Counted from the stretch's first letter, positions 46,050 to 57,898 are shown. The stretch is DNA of 64,000 bases from Actinernus sp. WN-2022 (GCA_030867875.1 JAOWCC010000577.1:70365012-70429011); one strand, 5' to 3'. The notes: generated by a model not told the origin, from the letters alone. Program-made: numbers and translations.

Positions 46050-46540
46050 ACAACAACATGTTTTATTTGTACAAACAAGAAAATAGGATATTACAAATGT
46101 TCAATTAAAGAATAGACGATGTAACGTGTTACCTAAAAATAGCTAATCGAGTTAGGCAACATTCATTTGCTTACTATTACAATAAATGAGGATAAAACAA
46201 ATGAAATAATATACACATAATACAAAAAAAGAATAAACTAAATCATATACTAATGAAAATTGCAAATGACACTTTGCAATTGATTGGCAGGGGAAAATGA
46301 TGAGGAGGTATGGGTAATCAGGTACATTATTATAATAAATAGGTACTGATAATAGTATTGTTAAGTTTGTTTTTGAAAGCTTTTTTGTTTAATAGTTTGA
46401 GAATCGTCAATTGAGTTCCATATTTGTACACTTTGAACTCTGAGGGAAAACATTCCGTAATTAGTTCTTACTAAAGGCAAATAAAACGACTTTTTTGATG
46501 CAAGTCTTGTATTATAATAATGCACCTTACTGATTGGCGT
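46050..46540 (-). pseudogene. LINE ORF2 C-terminus and 3' end
   Basis: The minus strand reads HYYNTRLASKKSFYLPLVR followed by TNYGMFSLRVQ and VQIWNSID, the C-terminal signature of many CR1/L2-like LINE proteins, and then a stop. The 3' end has AATAAAACATG and a GTT-repeat tail (46050-46060). Everything upstream is missing. Confidence 0.65.
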
Positions 46541-47550
46541 AAAAAGTCTTTAAAGGGTGTAGAAAGGTTACCTAAAACATATCATGCATAAATAATGAAT
46601 TACTCAAGAAAATCAAATCAGAGAATTTAAAGTGCCTATGAACAATAAGTTTTATTTGAGATATCAATTCTAAATCAAGTGAATAGTAGAATGGTTAAAA
46701 TATATTTCGCTTTGAATGCTGTGCCGCTGAGTTAAAGTTAAGAGGTTTTAATATCCAAAATACTAATTACATTACGTCAGGGGAGGTATCTGCAATCACT
46801 TCTTAGTGGTTGTGAATGGGCGTTTCTTCTGATATAGGGAAATAAATTTCTCACATCATTTTATTTCAACCATGGGTATAACACTGATAATTTGAAAAAA
46901 TTGTTTAATTGTAAAAAAAAAAATTATAATAATTATGCCTCCCCTGACGTCAGGTAGCTAGGAACATAAATTTTATTTTGCTGGTGTTCAAACTAAGCGA
47001 TTGGCTGTTATTTACTGACAGGGGGAGAGGTTGAGCTAGAAATTGCAATCAACGGGAGTGGGATAAGTAGAAAAGTGAACGTCAGTTTGTCGCCCCAACA
47101 TCAGCGGAAAAGCGAGAAAGTCTATTGTTTTAAATAACTTAATGAAGATATTTACGATTATCGAATAGCTCAGCTTGACAATGGCATCACTGGCGGGGTG
47201 ACTTGTACCCTGGCCACAGAGGGTTTCTCTGTTCAGCTCAGAAAAAGGCTAGCAAAACAAAATAGTCCACTTTTGATAAAATGGGACTCCGGCCTAGCAC
47301 TTATTCCAAAGCAAGGCTCGGAAAAGGACCGCATGTTCTCCGAGCCTCGCACAGGCATTCTGACCCAGCCTACCAGAGAACTATCGCATGGAGAATGGGC
47401 TAGCGGCTAACAGCTACAGACATGCGTAACATTTACACGGCGACACTTGGGACAAGCTAACTTATACGATCGGATGTTATAGTATTAAGTACAAAAGCGT
47501 TAAGGTTTTGCGGTTTGAGATGCTCGAGCAGTTTCTGTTGATGAAGCCCA
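46541..47550. other. No gene; inverted CGTCAGGGGAGG pair
   Basis: ACGTCAGGGGAGGTAT at about 46774 is mirrored by ATGCCTCCCCTGACGT at about 46935, perhaps the ends of a 190-bp MITE. Nothing else could be assigned. Confidence 0.4.
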
Positions 47551-47558
47551 TCTTTTTG

Positions 47559-47777
47559 TTAGCCTTTGCTACAATTTGTATGGCGATTATCAATCCAGGT
47601 CTGGTCTTTAGAGATCAGAACTCCGATATATTTTTCTAATGTCACGACCGCTAAGTCTGTTCCGTTTAGGTTGTACACGCGATCAGGGCTGTACCGCTTC
47701 CGACTAACACGTAGATTGCTACACTTCAAAGTTTGAAAATGAAGTTCGTTCACCATGGGCCATGTATATACATGCAT
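47559..47777 (-). pseudogene. LINE reverse transcriptase fragment (thumb region)
   Basis: The minus strand reads LHFQTLKCSNLRVSRKR and GTDLAVVTLEKYIGVLISKD, the segment just after the YADD box in jockey/CR1-like RTs. It lies head to head with the next fragment and belongs to another copy. Confidence 0.65.
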
Positions 47778-47849
47778 AGGATATTTAAATCATCCTTGTT
47801 GAGTTTTAATCCAGCGAAAGTTCCTTTTCGAGTCCCAGTGTGGAGTGGT

Positions 47850-48952
47850 TTAAATCTTACTTGTCCCAGAGAATGTAAGTTACTTCAGTTAGTGGTGTCA
47901 GCTCATCAGCCAAACACGTACCCGTTGGTGTCCCACAAGGAAGCGTATTAGGGCACCTCCTCTTTATCATCTATATTAATGAACTGCCATCTTGTGCGAG
48001 GTGCTGCGATGTCTCTCTTTACGCTGATGACACAGTCATATATTACTCTTAAAACGATGTAAAGGACCTTACAGATAAATTGAACTCGGACCTGAAGGTT
48101 TTTAGCAAATGGTTCAATGACAATTTATTAACTCTTAACGTAGATAAATGTAAATTCGTAGTTTTTGGTAGTTCGCGTAAGTTAAGTTCCTTTAGTGGTT
48201 TATCGCTAGAGATAAACGGTTATCTCCTAGAACGGAAGGAATCTTTTAAATACCTCGGTATACAAATACAACAGAATATTAGCTGGGCTGAACATATTGA
48301 TGCCCTACTTCGCCGTGTGAAAACCTTGCTTCCATTAGATGCCCGAATAACACTGTATAATAGCCTTATTTTACCTTTACTTGACTATGCCGATTTAGTA
48401 CGGGGCGACAAAAACAATGTAGTTCTCATGGGCCATTTACAAATTTTACAAAATAATGCTGCCAGAACAATCTTAGACCTACCTAGATATTCTTCAGGAT
48501 CACAAGCTATAGAACCACTACAATGGCAGCCATTAAGTCGTCGCCGTCACAACCATCGCTGTATAGCTATTTTTAAGTGTTTGAATAACTTTATTAATTT
48601 TAACTTTAATCTTAAAAAGAATAATGCATACCATAATTACAATACGCGCCGCAGTGGAGATTTACATCTCCCACGCATCCGCCCACAAATTCGGGAAAGC
48701 AGCGCTTTGCGTTCCAAGCAATCGAAGACTGGAACGCATTAGACCTCAATTCGAAGATCGCTGAGAATTTGATCGTTCTTAAAAGTTTTTTAAAGTAATA
48801 GTACTATTAGTATTCTTAGAATTTTAGCTCTAGTTCTTAACCTTTTATAGCCTTTTAGTCTTCATTATTACTTTTAGTTATGCAGGACCTCCCTGAACAT
48901 CACAGTACGTGAGGGAGTTTTTCCTGTATAAATATTGTTATTATTATTATTA
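47850..48952 (+). pseudogene. LINE reverse transcriptase to 3' end, two stops
   Basis: The plus strand reads WFKSYLSQR, VPVGVPQGSVLG, LFIIYINELPS and LYADDTVIYY (the RT catalytic box). It continues through WFNDNLLTLNVDKCK, FKYLGIQI and a His/Arg-rich C-terminus ending near 48742. Internal stop codons occur after SQRM and after VIYYS. A 3' UTR with a GTGAGGGAG stem and a TTA-repeat tail ends at about 48952. It is truncated at its 5' end and dead. Confidence 0.75.
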
Positions 48953-49196
48953 GCCAAGAGGCAAGAAAAAATATAATTTTCCCGCCAGATGGCCCTCATG
49001 TAAGGAGAGAAACTGTCCCTAGCTGTAGTGCAACAAAACATCACGCACGTCCTGCCAGTTTCCCGCCAAAACTAAAAGAAAACAAAGTCCAGCACCCATG
49101 TTTCTAATGTTAGGCACGTGTGTGAAACGTTTCGCGAAAAACAACGAAACTAGCTACTTAAAAGCTAAGCCTAAAACTTTAACACTGGTATATATA

Positions 49197-49272
49197 ATCA
49201 ACTAAAGTCGATTGAGGTATGCTAACCGCCGTGGAAAGCGAGTAGCAGCTGACGTTTCGAGCGCTAGCCTTT
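49197..49272 (+). repeat. Single arm of the 180-bp palindrome family
   Basis: Matches the left arm of 43571-43750 from AATCAACTAAAGTCG to GCGCTAGCC, then diverges. It lies just outside the tyrosine-recombinase retroelement. Confidence 0.85.
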
Positions 49273-49731
49273 CGTCAATTGTGGGTGTGGAAACGGTATA
49301 TATAGCATACTATTCGCGACACTCCCTTTCACGCTCATCAAATAAGAATGGGAAAAGGCGACCGTGTTCAAAGGGAGTGGAAGTGGCAAGGAAATAGGGA
49401 GGGTAGGGGAGGGAAACATGAACACAGCCGCAGAGAGTGAGAGAGAGCGTGAAGGGGAAGGCCGCTATGAGGCATGTTTACCACTGCGGGAGGCTGAATC
49501 GCATCTGACATGAACTGCGCCTGTTCGCTTGTGGTGTTCTTATTTATACTCGCATTGAAAGGGACTGGTGCGAATAGCATACTATTCGCGACACTCCCTT
49601 TCACGCTCATCAAATAAGAATGGGAAAAGGCGACCGCGATAAGGGAATGCAAGTTATAGGGTCTAAACCCCAAACCCCCAGCGATACACCCATACTTAAT
49701 AAGCTGACCCCTCGATTACCTAAGCCCTAAC

Positions 49732-50147
49732 CTAGACACAAACACAACCCCCAAACTTAACTAAAGAGGGGGTCGCAAAGGGAAGTGTCTTAAATTGTTT
49801 AAAGTCTGAGTAGCAGGAATTGGACGAACGAGTGAGGGAATCATCATCCCACAATAATTCATAGGGGCCTCCAGGACGCAGCACTTGAGCGAGCTTAAAT
49901 ATTAAGAGGCAGTCAGTGCGTTGCGCCAACCAACATGACTCATTGTGTCGGCTAGCTGACTCCCTGATAAGGTTAGTGTGATAGCTGCGCCAGCTCTGAA
50001 ACTGTGCAAAGTTTCACCTTCGTCGACTCCCGCTTCTTTCAAATACAATCGCAACCGAGATTGCATAGTGGAACCCGTGAGATGACTGTTGACTACCCTC
50101 CCTTGTGGTGTAGTTGGCTGGGACAGGTAGCCATTAGAGATGTCCAA
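49732..50147 (-). pseudogene. Tyrosine recombinase C-terminal exon, frameshifted
   Basis: The reading begins after a possible acceptor TTTTAG with a DISNGYLSQPTTPQGRV block. It reads GETLHSFRAGAAITLTLSG (H-x-x-R) and MSHVGWRNALT (second His/Trp position). It then shifts frame before the expected catalytic Tyr and continues with KLAQVLRPGGPYELL. This layout fits phage-integrase-like recombinases common in cnidarian repeats. The frameshift at about 49910 makes it inactive. Confidence 0.65.
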
Positions 50148-51309
50148 ACCAAGCGTCTAAAATAGAAATAGTAGACAAAAGTATAAATACTTGTGCAACT
50201 GAGCTGCCATCCCGTGGGTCAGAAATGAAACAAACCAGTAACTCAGAAAGGGCTATATGGGAATGGAAAATATAATAAATGACTGCTATACCGCCTAAAC
50301 GCGCGGGAGGACCAAGGGGATGACAGCCTGAGCGTCAGTAATCTGATTAGGGAATTAGTATCCCTTTCAGGCTGCCATAGGACCGAGAATAGGAAGCTTC
50401 AGATTCGAGTACGAGTACGACTTTTACTACGAGTACGACTTTTACTACGAGTACGACTTTTAGACTCAAATATCTCTGTCGCAAGAAAGTACAAATCTTT
50501 CATTTCTGCCAAGCAATGCTGCAGACACGAGAACAAGCTACTAAGAGTATGTGTTTGTTCATATATCCCTTTAAACTGTTCGTCGATTCTGAAAAGTCGT
50601 ACTCGTTGTCGTACTTGTACTCGAATCTGAAGCTCCCTAATAAAGAGGGCAACGGAGCAGAAAGGAACAATGGAGCCGACCGAGTAAACAACTGAGGCAA
50701 ACAATAACACTATAATGAAAGAGCTAAAAGCCAACGGACAAGGGGAAGCAGATAATTAGACCATGCAAACAAATATGACAGGCATGGCAATAAAAGGGCT
50801 GAACAACTAAAAACGATAACTAAAAGCCAGGCAATCGTATAACGCATGAAATAACATAAACAAATAAGGAATATGAGGACAGAAAATGCTTCAAAAACAA
50901 ACAAACCATGGCCTAAACAAGTATCCTTCGCCAGATGACAACTGAATAAAATGCGAGTCCCAAATGCACAATGTGAAACCATGAAAGTGCGATAAACAAC
51001 TATAAAACCTGCAGATGCCGTGCAGAAACCAAATATAAATATATATACCAGTCCAAAACTTGCTGCTACCACAAAGAGGGCACATCTGAATCAATTCGCA
51101 TAAAACGCACAAGACCGAGAGTACCAAATAACAATCAACTAGAAACGGCTATAGAAGCGCGCAATAAGCAAGGCACCGGGACCGACCGCGGGTGTTTTCA
51201 ATCAGGCAAAACACGCACTAGATGATCCGCGTAGAACGAACGAAATCTGGTTATAGAAACCCATAACAATCCACTGAAGGCAACAAAAGGCATATAAAAC
51301 AACTATACA

Positions 51310-51730
51310 AGCACAAATCCGTATTCGAGAGGCCAGGCACGTACAAATCAACTATAACTTCATGGCTGCTGATCAGCCCTGGCTACTCAGCCCAACGTCC
51401 ATACAAAACCGTACAGGGAGAGAAAGGGAATTATCCAGCAACTGCACAAATCCGTATTGTGAGGCCAAGCACGTACAAATTAACTATAACCCAGCAACAG
51501 CACAAATCCGTATTGTGAGGCCAAGCACGTATAAATGAACTATAACTGGCTGCTCAGCCCTGGCTACTCTTGCCCAACGTGCATACAAAACCGTACAGGG
51601 AGAGAAAGGGAATTATCCAGCACTGCACAAATCCCTATTTGTGAGGCCAAGCAAGTACAAATTAACTATAACTGGCTGCTCAGCCCTGCATGGCTACTCA
51701 GCCCAACGTGTATACAAAAGCGAACTGGGA
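51310..51730 (+). repeat. About 110-bp tandem repeat, four uneven copies
   Basis: Units contain CACAAATCCGTATT, GTGAGGCCAAGCACGTA, TTAACTATAAC and CAGCCCTGGCTACTCAGCC. They lie inside the retroelement interior. Unit lengths vary through loss of the CAGCCC part. Confidence 0.8.
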
Positions 51731-52139
51731 GGGAAAGGGAAGTAGAAAAAGGCAGGGAACCGAGGGGGAAGCGAAGATAAATAAGGGAATAAATACGAAA
51801 TAAAGATTAAAACCTCAAGCTGAGCAGGCGGCTGGTCAGGAGGATTAGGGTCAGGACGAGGGACGGAGGCAGGAGTTCTTCTGCAGTAACGACTCTATCC
51901 AAAAGAGGACGCTGCTCTTCGACTGCACCGCCATGGGCTGCACGTGGGACTGGTAATTGAGCCGTGGTCGTGGAGAACAGACTGCGGAGCTAGCTGAATC
52001 GCATCTGACATGAACTGCGCCTGTTCGCTAGTGTGTTCTTATTTATACTCGCATTGAAAGGGACTGGCGCGAATAGTGTTGAGTGCGACACAAATTGGCG
52101 ACACAAATTGTGACCTGTCGCCACCCATCGATAGTAACA

Positions 52140-53020
52140 CCTCTAAGACACTACTTTGCATTAATAATATATATGGTATGAGCCAGATTATTAACGAGAG
52201 TATACGCGTATAACCGAAAACTCTAACACTTTGATTGATCACGTAATTACAAATGCTCCTGATAAAATTATCTGTTCTGGTGTCCTTACTATAGGCATCA
52301 GTGACCATAATATGGTATATACCTACCGTAAATCAACCTTTTATACAAAGACGGGCCATATATTTGTCCAGTATCGTAGTTTTAAAAATGTCAGTAGTCT
52401 GGCATTTCGCAATGACTACGTAATCAATCTTGGGGCAACATGTATGAATCAAATGATCCCAACCAAATGTGGGAAGTATGGAAAACTACATTTCTAAACG
52501 TCGTAGACAGGCATGCACCCAGTAAACGTCGAAGAATAAAACATAAGCGCAGTCCCTGGATAACCAAAGATCTTAGACAAAAGATGCTTGACAGGGACAA
52601 ACTTAAGGCAAAAGACATTAAATTTAATAATTCTGACGACTGGCTGATCTTCAAAAACTCACGTAATAACGTTAACAATCTAATTCGTAAATGTAAGGCA
52701 GACTACTATAATGCTTCTATCAAGAATAATGAGCGTGATCAATCTAAGATGTGGAAAATCGTTAATGAATTAACTTCCAGGAATTCCTCCTCGACTTCTA
52801 TTAACGAGTTAAGGATCGATGATAAAGTTATTACTAACTCTGAAGAGATTTCAGAGACTATGAACGAGTATTTCACAGGTATTGGCCCGAAATGAGTTAA
52901 TACTATTCCTCGCAGCGATATCTTTTATAATCATTACCTGTCTGAATAAGATTGGCTGCACCTTTCACCTTCAAAAAGTAAGCAATACTGAAGTTCTTAA
53001 ACTCTTGAAAAAACTATGTA
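52140..53020 (+). pseudogene. LINE fragment: end of the endonuclease domain plus linker
   Basis: The plus strand reads NNIYGMSQIINES, TLIDHVITNAPDKI and GISDHNMVYTYRK, the C-terminal blocks of an apurinic endonuclease including the catalytic SDH motif. An open frame (52440-52895) then reads RSPWITKDLRQKML and FKNSRNNVNNLIRKCK, the linker before the RT, ending NEYFTGIG. After 52895 the frame is broken, and coding can be traced to about 53020. Head and tail are missing. Confidence 0.75.
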
Positions 53021-53026
53021 CAGTGG

Positions 53027-53095
53027 AACCCCGCTATCTCGCACTCTCAAGGGAAATGGAAAATAGTTCGAGATAGCGAGGTAGTGTCAAATATC
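53027..53095 (+). repeat. pogo/Tigger-like terminal inverted repeat relic
   Basis: TACAGTGGAACCCCGCTATCTCG begins like the TA plus CAGTGGAACCCCGC tips of Tigger-type mariners and is mirrored 25 bp later by TTCGAGATAGCGAGG. It may be a tiny or solo end; the other boundary is unclear. Confidence 0.4.
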
Positions 53096-55380
53096 AGAAA
53101 TTAACCCTTTGGAACCCAGACGCATTTGACTCAATTGGTGAAATCCAGAGTGCTAACTTAATCCTCCCCCCTCAGTTCAAGTTTGGCTAGCCCGGGGTAG
53201 TTAAATACTGCTCACTTTTTAAACCAAGGGCTCAAACTTTCCCCATGATGCCATTCAGCAGAACTCTACGGACTCGTCGGCGGTAAGTATGCTTTCTTCT
53301 GTAGGATTTCCAACGAAATGTGCTCTAATTTTGTACAAATAAGCCACTGTAAGAGAGCTAGAGGACATCATTAAGTCTGCGGACGGCTGAAAAGTACTTG
53401 GTTTGCTTTTAGTAGGCCTTGTGAGGGGTTTTACAGGGTTTTTCTGTTGTGTTTCTGCTTTCAGATACATGAAATAATTATTCACTGAAACCCTCGAAAT
53501 TCTGCAGTTGGGTGTCTTTTCCCCCTGCTCAACCTATTAGGATGTGTTTTTGTCACTTTAAAGCAACGGCTTGAGTCCAAATCACCGCTCTTGGTTGTAG
53601 GGACTACCCTACCGGAGTCCCAGAGGGGGGGACCCCTTGTTGATGTTTGTCCATTACCCAGCATGCAATTAGAGGTGGGTGCAGGAAAACATGGTGGAGA
53701 GAAATGCAGCGTTAAGAACAACGTGCTTCACAGTCGCTTCGTGTGTTTTGTGCCAAAAAAACCTGGTGGTTGGAGAGATTAAAGAAGGTACTGTAACAAC
53801 TAAGTGCTGACTCTGTGTTTGCTTTTGATTTCAATTGCGAACGGGAAAGGTGTTTTGAGCCGATTTTCAGCTCCTCAAAATTCGTGAAAATCAAAGAAAC
53901 GAGAGCCCATCTGGGCTTTCACTCGGGACACATGAGATTGAAGATAAAATACACTTTCATTTGAAATCCTTTTATTAATAACCGAAGGGAAGAATTATTA
54001 GCTGAATTTAGCAGTCTTTAGGAGTGGCCGCTAGCGCGGTGACATGCATTCTCTGCTCCCCTAGTATATAATTATATGTAATTTAATATTTTTGTTTTTC
54101 TCGTGTATGTAAATTAAAGAAGTTGATCTCTACTTATTCATGTACCGCACGCTTACAATTTAGTCTGCTGTTCTCCAGGTTCAGAGTACTAATAGATGAG
54201 TGTCTCAAATGTATGTTTATATTTGTCCCATATTATAAGTTGTATCCTGTCCACCTATGATGGAGCTATCACTATATTTCTCTACTGTTCATTCTATCCT
54301 GCGGCTCTTTATCGCAGCTCGCGTCCTTATTGGTATTTATTAACTGAAATGCCTGTTGGTTATATACTCTCCTTCCCAAAACTGGTCTGCTCATTATATT
54401 ACAGAACTATAAAGGGAACTGTTGGAAGCCTTTAATTTCTCGAACCAAAACCTCGGCCGTGAGAGGATTCTTGTTTAAGTTTACCTTGAGAGTTGAATAT
54501 TGCTTCGCTCATCATAAATTATTCTGTGCGAGTGTTTATTTCTCCGGGGTATTTCAGACAGCCAAAAACACGTTCAAAATTATTATAGTGTTGGCCTACA
54601 GATCACGGTGTTTGCGCTGGTATGTATTATGACCGAGAGTAAAATGAAATGTGGCATAAAACCTACGAAACGTACCTCAAACAAGAATACCGTCCGATGG
54701 CAAAATCTATCAGCGCCACGAGGTCAACAAATCGACAAAGAAATGCAGATATAAACACGAAATGATTTTAACCTCACCGTACCTTAATTCATGACCTGAC
54801 AAGACACTGTTCAGTTTCACTTTCACTCTCAGCTTTGCTCTTGAGTTGAAGTTGAGTTCGGCTTTGTTAAAGACTTCTTATTCAGTTGTATGGTATTGTG
54901 CAGTATATTTGAGTATACCAATCCACAGAGATTCAAATAACAAAGCCGTGGCGAAAGAGAAGCTTAAACGAGAAATATTTTGTCCTCCTAGAAAAACACA
55001 ACACCTTGCCATTTCTATCGAAGAAGCCTTGGTTTCAGCAGAAAGGAAAACGCTAAATTCCAATTCGATATGTGTGGATCTTTGAGTCCTACAGGTCCGG
55101 CGTGGTGTCGTATATAAAATCACAGGCCATCTGGGTAAAAAACGCGGTCCTTCGGCTCCGACAAGAGCACCAGTTGCAATATCCTGAGCCTGTTGGAAGG
55201 CTTTCGCACGAGTGAAGTTAAATAAAACATTAAACTGCTTACATTTGAGAGATGGGACTCCAAATTTGAGAGAAATTTGCTCGCGGGTCCACCATTTTGA
55301 TTTACTGTATTAAATTATGTACAAAAATTAACCTGGCGAGTGTTACGTGACCAGCACAGTGCGATCTGATTGGTGCTGAA
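53096..55380. other. No recognisable gene
   Basis: Contains short open frames (53482-53782 on both strands, 54846-55085), none with a recognisable domain or splice context that I would defend. Confidence 0.35.
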
Positions 55381-55733
55381 ATTTAATACAACCCAAAAAA
55401 TAATAACCGCTTGCATTTTAAGATTCGGTGCTGCCGACAAGATCTCCAAAACAAATGACGTTTTCTCCAAAGTGGGGAGTCAACCGAGTGCTGTTTATAG
55501 CTCTGGCTTTTAAGTAATTCATCTCTTGAAGTAAAATCGCAACATCGTACTTCTATCATGTCTAGATTTGATGCAATATTTTTTCCAGTTACTCGCTTCA
55601 TATTGGCCGGTTTTGGCCGGGTTGGGTTCGAAAGGGTTAATGTGGCTACAAAATCTAGTCTTAGCAAAAAAAGTACGGCTAAGCGAAATGCTAAATTACT
55701 ACTAATAGAAGGAAAAGGTTGAAGGTAACTTAC

Positions 55734-55778
55734 GATTTCCTGGCGCAACTCCTTGGTGAGTTTCTTGAGGCTAGGCAT
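55734..55778 (-). CDS. Possible short first exon of a spliced gene
   Basis: An ATG is followed by 15 codons (MPSLKKLTKELRQEI) and a strong donor ATC|GTAAGT on the minus strand. The peptide is amphipathic and charged. The frame runs on to 55383, but that part reads like intron. The downstream exon was not found, so this is only a candidate. Confidence 0.25.
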
Positions 55779-55814
55779 CTTGGAATCCTGGTGGTCGCAG
55801 TAAGTTGTAGATAT

Positions 55815-55947
55815 GATAGATAACTAGTTCCTGTAAAAACTAGTGTTGGTCTGCGTCGGCGGGGAAGATAAACGCTGGTTTATAATCAACTAAAGTCGAT
55901 TGAGGTATGCTAACCGCGGGAACTAGTTTTCTAACTAGTTATCTATC
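55815..55947. mobile_element. 133-bp MITE-like unit containing part of the palindrome family
   Basis: GATAGATAACTAGTT at one end and its reverse complement at the other, each followed by a second ACTAGT block. The interior includes 55839-55917, which matches the region 43740-43800 plus the start of the palindrome arm in inverted order. Confidence 0.65.
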
Positions 55948-56079
55948 GTAAAACTTTAACAGGTTGGAGTTTTCTTAATTTGTAATTCATTGTGAGTTTA
56001 CTAAGTTATAAAATTATTTACGAAAAACTCGGAAAATTGAATGTACAGCGGTGTACAGCGGTTTGCCGCGAGTATTAAG

Positions 56080-56380
56080 GGGGCCAGTATGGCCCACAGA
56101 ACCACCTCCTGATTGGCCGAGAAAGGGGGCGGAGCTACGCCGTCACGATGACGTCACATGAGGGCCTGTCACCACCGTGAGAACAAAGACAGGCCGGGGA
56201 TTGGTCGGAATTTTAGGGGGCCAAACCAGGCTCGGGATTGGTTGGTATTTTAGGGCCCCGAGCCAGGCTTGGGATTGGCCGGAGGGGGCGTCGGGGAGAA
56301 CAAACCCAGGCCCCGGATTGGCGGACCGGGGAACTCCCAGGGCGTATAAAAAAGTGAACCCTTGGGGAGAAGGCATTCAT
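56080..56380 (+). promoter_or_regulatory. Strong RNA polymerase II promoter: GC box, CRE, five CCAAT boxes, TATA
   Basis: A GC box GGGGGCGGAGC (about 56125), a CRE TGACGTCA (56149-56156) and five ATTGG (reverse CCAAT) boxes at 56112, 56200, 56237, 56274 and 56317 precede TATAAAAAA (56345-56353). Three of the CCAAT boxes lie in GGGATTGG repeats spaced 37-43 bp apart. Transcription should start near 56375. The first ATG (56379) would be almost at the cap and opens a 42-codon upstream frame; the next useful ATG is 56452. This is the promoter of the gene block that follows. Confidence 0.75.
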
Positions 56381-56451
56381 GTTGTTTTGGTTATTTGCCG
56401 TGGTGTCTATGCTCTATCGAGAATACCATAAAGTGTGGACTCTTTGGGAAG

Positions 56452-56838
56452 ATGATCAACACGATGAAATTCCTATCGGTAGACGAAGTGGAGAAAGCGA
56501 GCCGTGAACAATTTAAAGCGTTGACCCAGCATTTGTACGTGGTTTTGGTGACCGCCGACTTCTCTCAATGGAAACGAATTCGACCGAAAGAGGGATTCAC
56601 CGAGAATTGGGAGAAAGCTCGCCAAGGATTTTCGGCGGAACACCTGAACGAATTCCTGCCCTTTTTGGGGCAGATGTGTGCGTTGCCCGTAACGCTAGAG
56701 ATGAGGGACGAGGTGTTGGCCAGCCTAAAACAACTCTCTGCCGACCAAGCGTACACCATTTTGCAAACGTGGCAAGGCAAACTGTGGGAAAAGGGGACGG
56801 ACGACATGGCAAAATTGTTTGGAGGGTGCACCTCATGA
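56452..56838 (+). CDS. Virus-like element gene A, unknown protein, 128 aa
   Basis: The first gene after the CCAAT/TATA promoter. The product is not recognised. It is predicted mostly helical, with charged amphipathic stretches (VEKASREQFKALTQHL, MRDEVLASLKQL) and no membrane segment. The ATG at 56452 is preferred because the upstream ATG (56379) lies in another frame. Its TGA stop overlaps the next start codon in an ATGA, so both are likely read from one message by leaky scanning or reinitiation. Composition is GC-rich, unlike the AT-rich surroundings, and shared with the genes downstream. Confidence 0.6.
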   Translation: MINTMKFLSVDEVEKASREQFKALTQHLYVVLVTADFSQWKRIRPKEGFTENWEKARQGFSAEHLNEFLPFLGQMCALPVTLEMRDEVLASLKQLSADQAYTILQTWQGKLWEKGTDDMAKLFGGCTS

Positions 56839-57386
56839 ACACCGCGACGAGGCATACCGACCTCCCTCCCATGAGTCCGATGCACGTCACGTTGGCCTCC
56901 CTGTACATGGCGGTGGTCTCCTACGCGAATGGGGATTGTTTTCAGCGTGTGCAGCAAGTGGCCCAACGGGAGGGCAAACGCAAAGCCTTGACTTTGAAGA
57001 TTCACCACGGCTATAACGAGGAGGACGCGTGGCTCTTTAAGTACGACGAGGGCAAAGTGTTCGTGTTCAAGTACAAGGAGGATATGAGGACTGTATGCAG
57101 GGCCCTCTTGGCCAAATTCTACCAAGACCTGATGAGCGATAGAGAGATCTGGGACCGGCAGAAGTTAGACGAGGTGGTGAAGAAGGAGTTCCCTGTCGTG
57201 AAGAAGTTGTTGGAGGTGCGGTATTTGAAGGAACTGCAAGGCATTATGGCGGGGTGTATCCATTATTGGCTTTGCATAGATGTGCTCCCCGCTGAGCGAG
57301 AGGCGCTGCACGCGATGATGCACGACATGGTCATGAAGGAATTCGCGTACATGAACGAGGCGGCCGTGTGCCACCATCTGGCATGA
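56835..57386 (+). CDS. Virus-like element gene B, unknown protein, 183 aa
   Basis: Starts in the ATGA overlap with gene A. The product is not recognised. It looks globular and helical, with a central Asp/Glu/Lys-rich stretch (YNEEDAWLFKYDEGK, FKYKEDMRTVCRALL) and a C-terminal MHDMVMKEFAYMNEAAVC segment. The stop codon at 57384-57386 lies in a second ATGA and coincides with the edge of the inserted element 57387-60135. Before that insertion, gene B would have overlapped gene C by the same four bases. Confidence 0.6.
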   Translation: MNTATRHTDLPPMSPMHVTLASLYMAVVSYANGDCFQRVQQVAQREGKRKALTLKIHHGYNEEDAWLFKYDEGKVFVFKYKEDMRTVCRALLAKFYQDLMSDREIWDRQKLDEVVKKEFPVVKKLLEVRYLKELQGIMAGCIHYWLCIDVLPAEREALHAMMHDMVMKEFAYMNEAAVCHHLA

Positions 57387-57898
57387 GGCAACGCAGCCGG
57401 GTCTATCTGGAAGTAACCGTGACAAGTTGTCCGCGTTCCTAGCATACCATATTTAATTTAAGAGGATTAAGCAGGATTAAGTGCTACTCGATCCACGGAG
57501 CAGATATTAGATTGAGCGCCTTGTTTGCGAACTGCTGACATATCAATCTCAGACTAACCACAGAACCGAGTGAACGCAGCATGAGCCGGTACCAAAAATA
57601 ACTTGAGGAGTTCGGAAAAAATACCGCTGGAAGGATCCTCGACTTTATATGTCTCGCGCTTCATGCACAAGTCTTTTCAAGGGAGGACCAAAAAGTGCTT
57701 AAACCAACGCCGGATTTATGTCGAGAATGGAACTGAAGAAGAGTAGCTTTTTAGTTTTATCTCCAACCGGCGCAAAAAAACATCCCCTGTTTGACAAAAA
57801 GATACAGAAAGTCTACGAACGAGGAATTGAAAGCGTTCAATTTTATTACTGACTACGTTTTCTTATTTTCTCTAAAGTCGATTTCTCTAAAATTATAA

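Larger units (their letters stand above)
49302..52076 (-). mobile_element. Ngaro/PAT-like tyrosine-recombinase retroelement with split direct repeats, internally deleted
   Basis: Four blocks make an A1-interior-B1-A2-B2 pattern on the minus strand. A1 is 51993-52076 and A2 is 49493-49577 (the same 84-bp sequence). B1 is 49574-49636 and B2 is 49302-49364 (the same 63-bp sequence). B1 and A2 abut. The recombinase remnant 49732-50147 lies next to B1, as in Ngaro/PAT elements, where the recombinase is the last gene. No reverse transcriptase or gag is left in the 2.4-kb interior, so this would be a deleted derivative. The arrangement of repeats is seen directly; the class is inferred. Confidence 0.55.

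Noticed and set aside
56379..56507. 42-codon ORF as the first gene of the virus-like block
   Set aside because: Its ATG would lie only a few bases from the predicted cap site and it overlaps gene A; treated as an upstream frame.
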